A DNA stretch of 53,650 nt from Gelidibacter salicanalis (GTDB lineage Bacteria; Bacteroidota; Bacteroidia; Flavobacteriales; Flavobacteriaceae), in the NCBI RefSeq assembly GCF_016469035.1, contig NZ_JAEHJZ010000012.1, positions 1 to 53,650 of the forward strand, written 5' to 3'. Position numbers and translations under genes: made by a program. Within the stretch, counting starts at the first letter, position 1, and the number at the start of each line of letters is the position of its first letter. Shown in pieces: positions 50,460 to 53,650 of the stretch. Under the pieces are notes generated by a model. That model worked only from the letters and a program-made list of their open reading frames with translations. It did no database searches and had not been told where the DNA came from.

Positions 50460-51647
50460 GATAGAGGCTATACAGGCCACGAACATTTGTTGGGGGTTGG
50501 ACTGGTGCACATGAACGGACGCTTGTACGATCCAATAGTACATAGGTTTTTGATGCCCGATAATTTTGTTCAGGATCCGTACAGTACCCAGTCTTATAAT
50601 AGGTATGGGTATGTATTGAATAACCCACTATTATATTCCGACCCAAGCGGTGAAATTATTCCTTTATTAATAATTGGCGCGGCATTGGTGGGTGCATATA
50701 TGGGTGGAGCACAGGCGAATGGAACTTGGAATCCGCTTAAATGGATTTATAAAAGTAGTAGTACATGGATTGGTATGGCGGGTGGTGCTGCAATAGGTAT
50801 TGCTACCGCAGGAATAGGAATTGCTGTCACGGCCGCAATCACTCCAGCATTGGCTAGCTTAGGTATTACTGGGGGCATTCTGGGGGGAGCTATTACGGGC
50901 ATTGCTACTGGTACGGCCGCTGGAGCTTTTTCAGGGGGCTTTAGTAATATTCTTCCAGGTGGAAGTGGCAATTTTTGGGGAGGAGTAGTTAAGGGCGCTA
51001 TTATGGGCGCTATAACTGGAGGGATTTTGGGTGCTTCTATTGGAGGTCTTATGACCCCGAAGGGTCATAACGTTTGGACTGGTGCTGCACCTCGCGCAGC
51101 CGTTGCGCCTGTAAGTACCATCCAAGCAACGGGAGTGTCAACAATAGACGATGCCGCAAGTATAAAAACCGAAGTTCTAACCTCAAAAATTGCCAGTCCT
51201 GCTCCATCAACCAGCCCGTCAGTTGCGCCAGCACCCACTACGCCAATAAAGGATGGTATGGGTGTCGTGGAAGTTAATATTAGACCAGTGCAAAATCCAC
51301 TTGATTTGGTTAATGTAGAAACTAATAATTTTGGAATTGCCAATTCTAGAGCTTTAGGATTGCAAGGAGAAAGTGCTGTGGGAGTGGGGACAAAAACAAG
51401 AATACCCTCTTTAACTAATACGGCAGCCTACAGAGTTCCTGATCACTTATCTTCTACTGCATTAGGCGAAATTAAGAATGTCAGTCATTTAAGTTTAACT
51501 AGACAATTAAGAGATTTTCATCTGTTTTCACAACAAAATGGGCTGCAATTTAATTTATTTACTAGATCAACTACAACTTTTTCTCAACCTTTGCAAAATT
51601 TAATAAATAATGGTAGTATTATTGTTCAACCTATTCCATTTAAATAA
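50460..51647 (+). CDS. Orphan RHS C-terminal cassette 5 with PD-(D/E)xK-like nuclease tip
   Basis: The frame begins inside the RHS core (DRGYTGHEHLLGVGLVHMNG) without a proper start or signal peptide. After LLYSDPSGEIIPLL comes the Gly-rich linker shared with cassette 2, here uninterrupted. The tip from ~51300 reads GIANSRALGLQGESAVGVGT, then KTRIPSLTNTAAYRVPDHLS, TALGEIKNVSHLSLTRQLRD and LFTRSTTTFSQPLQNLINNG. The VPD...LGEIKN spacing fits a PD-(D/E)xK restriction-endonuclease fold, as in Tox-REase toxins (probably Tox-REase-7-like). The following HEAT-repeat protein would be its cytoplasmic immunity. Confidence 0.75.
   Translation, partial: DRGYTGHEHLLGVGLVHMNGRLYDPIVHRFLMPDNFVQDPYSTQSYNRYGYVLNNPLLYSDPSGEIIPLLIIGAALVGAYMGGAQANGTWNPLKWIYKSSSTWIGMAGGAAIGIATAGIGIAVTAAITPALASLGITGGILGGAITGIATGTAAGAFSGGFSNILPGGSGNFWGGVVKGAIMGAITGGILGASIGGLMTPKGHNVWTGAAPRAAVAPVSTIQATGVSTIDDAASIKTEVLTSKIASPAPSTSPSVAPAPTTPIKDGMGVVEVNIRPVQNPLDLVNVETNNFGIANSRALGLQGESAVGVGTKTRIPSLTNTAAYRVPDHLSSTALGEIKNVSHLSLTRQLRDFHLFSQQNGLQFNLFTRSTTTFSQPLQNLINNGSIIVQPIPFK
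50666..51295 (+). repeat. ~630-bp duplicated linker block (matches 41453-42080)
   Basis: This is the intact version of the linker block, used as the reference to define the 128-bp insertion in cassette 2. The two copies differ by about ten bases and diverge completely at the tips. Confidence 0.85.
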
Positions 51648-51655
51648 TCGCGAAC

Positions 51656-52336
51656 ATGAACTTAAATGAATTGTCTAAAAACTTCAAAGAATTAATTCAA
51701 AAGCCCAAGAAATCAAGGCAAGAATTAGAATTGCAAAATGAGATTGGAATTAAATTAGAAATAGCATTGAATGAGGAAGCTTCAACGTTAGTGGATGAAC
51801 TCAATGGTATCGGTTTAAATATATCCTCAATATGGGACTTGGTTAACACGAGGAAAAAATACCCCAGAGCTATAAGTATTTTATTAAAACATTTAGTTAA
51901 AGATTATAGTGAAAAAAATAAAGAAGGCATAGTAAGAGCTCTGACGGTAAAAGAAGCAATTGGAAAAGCGACACCAACTTTAATCGATGAATATATGAAA
52001 TTGTCGAAAGATCAAACAATATTGCGTTGGACCATAGGAAATGCCATATTTAAAACAATTACCAAACATGATGTCGATCGAATAATACCAATAATAAAAG
52101 ATAAAGAGAATGGTATATCTAGGCAAATGTTTGTTGCAGCCTTAGGAAAAGTCAATTTGCAAAATGTCGAAAATGTATTAATTGATTTACTTGACGATGA
52201 TGAAGTTGTAGTGCAAGCTATCAAAGCATTAGGTCAATTGAAGTCGTTAAAAGCAAGAGAGAAAATAGTGGTACTTAGCAAGCATTCTAACAAATTAATA
52301 AAAACAGAAGCTGAGAATGCATTAAAAGTTTTGTAA
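51656..52336 (+). CDS. HEAT-repeat candidate immunity protein of cassette 5
   Basis: This 226-residue all-helical cytoplasmic protein starts 9 bp after the nuclease tip. The C-terminal half has HEAT-like units: GISRQMFVAALGKVNLQNVE, NVLIDLLDDDEVVVQAIKAL, GQLKSLKAREKIVVLSKHSN. The N-terminal half has NELSKNFKELIQKPKKSRQE and NGIGLNISSIWDLVNTRKKY. A truncated, frameshifted copy of its 5' end lies at 45477-45645, showing that this toxin/immunity pair existed in at least two places. Confidence 0.75.
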   Translation: MNLNELSKNFKELIQKPKKSRQELELQNEIGIKLEIALNEEASTLVDELNGIGLNISSIWDLVNTRKKYPRAISILLKHLVKDYSEKNKEGIVRALTVKEAIGKATPTLIDEYMKLSKDQTILRWTIGNAIFKTITKHDVDRIIPIIKDKENGISRQMFVAALGKVNLQNVENVLIDLLDDDEVVVQAIKALGQLKSLKAREKIVVLSKHSNKLIKTEAENALKVL

Positions 52337-52621
52337 GGTATTTTTAAGTTAAGCGGATTTTTATTTCACATGGCACAAAAAATTCCTCTAAAGGTATGAA
52401 TTAAAGTAAGGGATGGAATAGCAAGAGGGTAACGGGCAAAGCCACGTTACATATTCCCATTCCAGTACAATTTATTGATTATCAATTAGTTAAAAATATA
52501 CTGTTTTTTAAAATTTCATCGATTTGCGTCAAATGGTCTCAAACCGCCTGTAAATAGGGAAGAATTTGCGTCAATTGATGAATTATCGAGTCTTTATGGG
52601 GAAGTTTAATAATGTCCAACA
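52337..52621. other. Intergenic region after the RHS locus
   Basis: These ~285 bases contain the REP-like hairpin at 52429-52450 and otherwise no open frame I can support. They mark the end of the toxin cassettes. Confidence 0.4.
52429..52450. repeat. REP-like hairpin GTAACG-GGC-AAA-GCC-a-CGTTAC
   Basis: The stem is GTAACG/CGTTAC plus GGC/GCC with an AAA loop and one bulged A. This is the same architecture (outer stem, one bulge, GGC-3nt-GCC inner stem) as the second hairpin of the insertion in cassette 2 (41421-41442), with a different outer stem. It is probably a member of a related palindromic repeat class. Confidence 0.5.
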
Positions 52622-52912
52622 GTGTTTAAGAATTTCAGAAAACTATTCAATCCACATAGTGTCGTAACGGCTATAATGTTTTTTTTTCTTTTCAATAGCA
52701 ATTATCACTATAAGGAAAAAAGTGAAAACGTGGAAAATTTTCAGAAAGGCAAGAATGATTTTAAAGTTAAACTTATTGTAGATGGAGTTTTTCATTTTAC
52801 TTATGAACTCCAAATTACTAAAAAATTGAAATTTTTAAAAAACATAAAGCCAGCCAAAAGCTCTTTTGTATTTTGGCCAAGGCCGTTTGAATTGAATAGT
52901 ACGAGTCCTTAA
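52622..52912 (+). CDS. Small possible secreted protein, unknown
   Basis: This 96-codon frame starts at a GTG and has a hydrophobic stretch (VVTAIMFFFLFNSNYHY) that could be a signal, then KVKLIVDGVFHFTYELQITK. I recognise nothing. Codon content is compatible with coding but the start is weak. It may be a remnant; no neighbour gives a clue. Confidence 0.25.
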   Translation: MFKNFRKLFNPHSVVTAIMFFFLFNSNYHYKEKSENVENFQKGKNDFKVKLIVDGVFHFTYELQITKKLKFLKNIKPAKSSFVFWPRPFELNSTSP

Positions 52913-52949
52913 AACTAAAATTGTGTTTTTGAAATTTAATATTAACTGA

Positions 52950-53004
52950 AATTTCCTTTCAATACACTCCCGTAACCTTGTGAGGAGCGCATTGAAAGGA
53001 AATT
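52950..53004. terminator. 14-bp inverted repeat downstream of the integrase
   Basis: AATTTCCTTTCAAT and ATTGAAAGGAAATT form a perfect 14-bp stem with a ~27-base loop, just downstream of the minus-strand integrase stop. It could terminate the integrase transcript. Because it lies beside an integrase, it could also be a recombination-site arm; I see no basis to choose. Confidence 0.45.
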
Positions 53005-53014
53005 CATTTTAAGT

Positions 53015-53650
53015 CTAAAAAAATGTTTGTTTGGTCTGTGGTCCTGGCACTGACTTTTTAGTTTCAAACCTTAGCAGCAGATTGCCAATGTCCTCGCTTA
53101 TCTTTGACTCTACCACCCGGGCGTAAATCTGTGTGGTCGATAGCTTGTTGTGCCCCAAGAGCTTTGATACGGTCTCAATGGGAACCCCATTGGAGAGCAT
53201 TACCGTTGTAGCAAAAGTATGTCTGGCAACATGGAACGAGATGCTCTTATGGATTCCGCAGTCCCCTGCTATTTCCTTTAGGTATTTATTGGTCTTCTGG
53301 TTTGAGCTGAGAGGTAGGATTCTTTTATTTTTTGTTTTTTCGGCTTCATCCCTGTATTTTTCTATAATTGACAAGGCCTTGGGCAAAATAGGAATTTTGA
53401 CCGTTTCATTTGTTTTTTCACGTTTGGTAAAGATCCAATAGTTGTTATCGATGCCCCGGGTAATATGGTCCAGGGTCAGTTCCCTGACATCTACATAGGA
53501 AAGTCCCGTGTAACAGGAGAAAATAAAACAATCCTTTACACGTTCCAACCGCGCATTGGTATAATGCGTATTCTCAATCAGTTCGAGTTCACGCTCTGTA
53601 AGGAACTGCCTGTCAAATTTATCGAACTTAAGCTGGAACTGGTTGAACGG
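53015..53650 (-). CDS. Tyrosine recombinase/integrase (partial, N-terminus outside window)
   Basis: The frame is open to the right edge (last residues there read PFNQFQLKFDKFDRQFLTER), giving ~211 C-terminal residues with the catalytic domain. Visible residues are the box I region CFIFSCYTGLSYVDVRELTL, the beta-hairpin Lys in WIFTKREKTNETVKIPILP, HVARHTFATTVMLSNGVPIE (HxxR), LLGHNKLSTTQIYARV (His and nucleophile Tyr). In box I a Ser stands where the first catalytic Arg normally is (TGLSYVDV against TGLRxxE), as known for IntDOT of CTnDOT. It is a Bacteroidota-type integrase, probably of a conjugative or integrative element extending to the right. Confidence 0.88.
   Translation of the reverse strand, partial: PFNQFQLKFDKFDRQFLTERELELIENTHYTNARLERVKDCFIFSCYTGLSYVDVRELTLDHITRGIDNNYWIFTKREKTNETVKIPILPKALSIIEKYRDEAEKTKNKRILPLSSNQKTNKYLKEIAGDCGIHKSISFHVARHTFATTVMLSNGVPIETVSKLLGHNKLSTTQIYARVVESKISEDIGNLLLRFETKKSVPGPQTKQTFF

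Overview
This window reads as an AT-rich chromosome segment of a marine-type Flavobacteriaceae member (Bacteroidota). The evidence is a SusC/SusD pair, a type IX secretion (T9SS) sorting domain, many lipoproteins with LxxC-type signals, promoter-like TTTG / TAnnTTTG elements, a MoaC-MoaB fusion, SpvB/YD-repeat RHS proteins and a Bacteroidota-type tyrosine recombinase. No rRNA, intact tRNA or CRISPR array was seen. Assignments rest on motif recognition and on direct comparison of sequence blocks inside the window.

Layout. (1) 1-5.6 kb: the start of a large repeat-containing surface protein leaves the left edge. It is followed by a scar of broken mobile DNA: a frameshifted IS1595-type transposase, an IS630-type element, and the N-terminal remnant of an S9-family peptidase gene cut by that element. 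A DUF3124-like lipoprotein follows. (2) 6.0-10.7 kb: a susC/susD nutrient-uptake pair. (3) 11.2-29.5 kb: a nitrate-respiration block. It holds a lipoprotein, a TetR and a Crp/Fnr regulator, a porin-like barrel, a nearly complete molybdenum-cofactor set (moaA, moaCB, moaE, moeB-like, moaD, mobA, tauE-like, modE-like, moeA) on the minus strand, and divergently napD-napA-tandem napB-tetraheme lipoprotein-4Fe4S protein-NrfD. Two promoters share a GRTGAC-N4-GTCATC palindrome, a candidate site for the Fnr-like protein. The block lies between two 57-bp near-identical direct repeats (10.9 and 29.9 kb) that resemble a tRNA 3' end plus terminator, which suggests an acquired island.

(4) 29.9-33.0 kb: a 2.9-kb segment between two diverged 170-bp direct repeats. 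It holds an IS4 transposase remnant, a patatin-like fragment, a fungal FCY1-like cytosine deaminase and a cyclase-family lipoprotein. (5) 33.4-52.3 kb: a polymorphic-toxin locus. A small T9SS-sorted protein is translationally coupled to a 2147-residue SpvB/FG-GAP/YD-repeat RHS protein with a toxin tip and a lipoprotein immunity candidate. Downstream lie four promoterless, signal-less RHS C-terminal cassettes, each starting inside the conserved RHS core and ending in a different tip followed by a putative immunity gene. Extra orphan immunity genes (TPR, SUKH/SMI1, LRR, HEAT) and broken tips lie among them. Shared core blocks (97 bp identical; about 630 bp at about 98%) look like recombination substrates for exchanging the tip of the full-length protein. 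Hairpin elements interrupt two cassettes, so at least those look like silent donors. (6) 53.0 kb to the edge: a tyrosine recombinase that, like IntDOT of CTnDOT, has Ser where the first catalytic Arg is expected.
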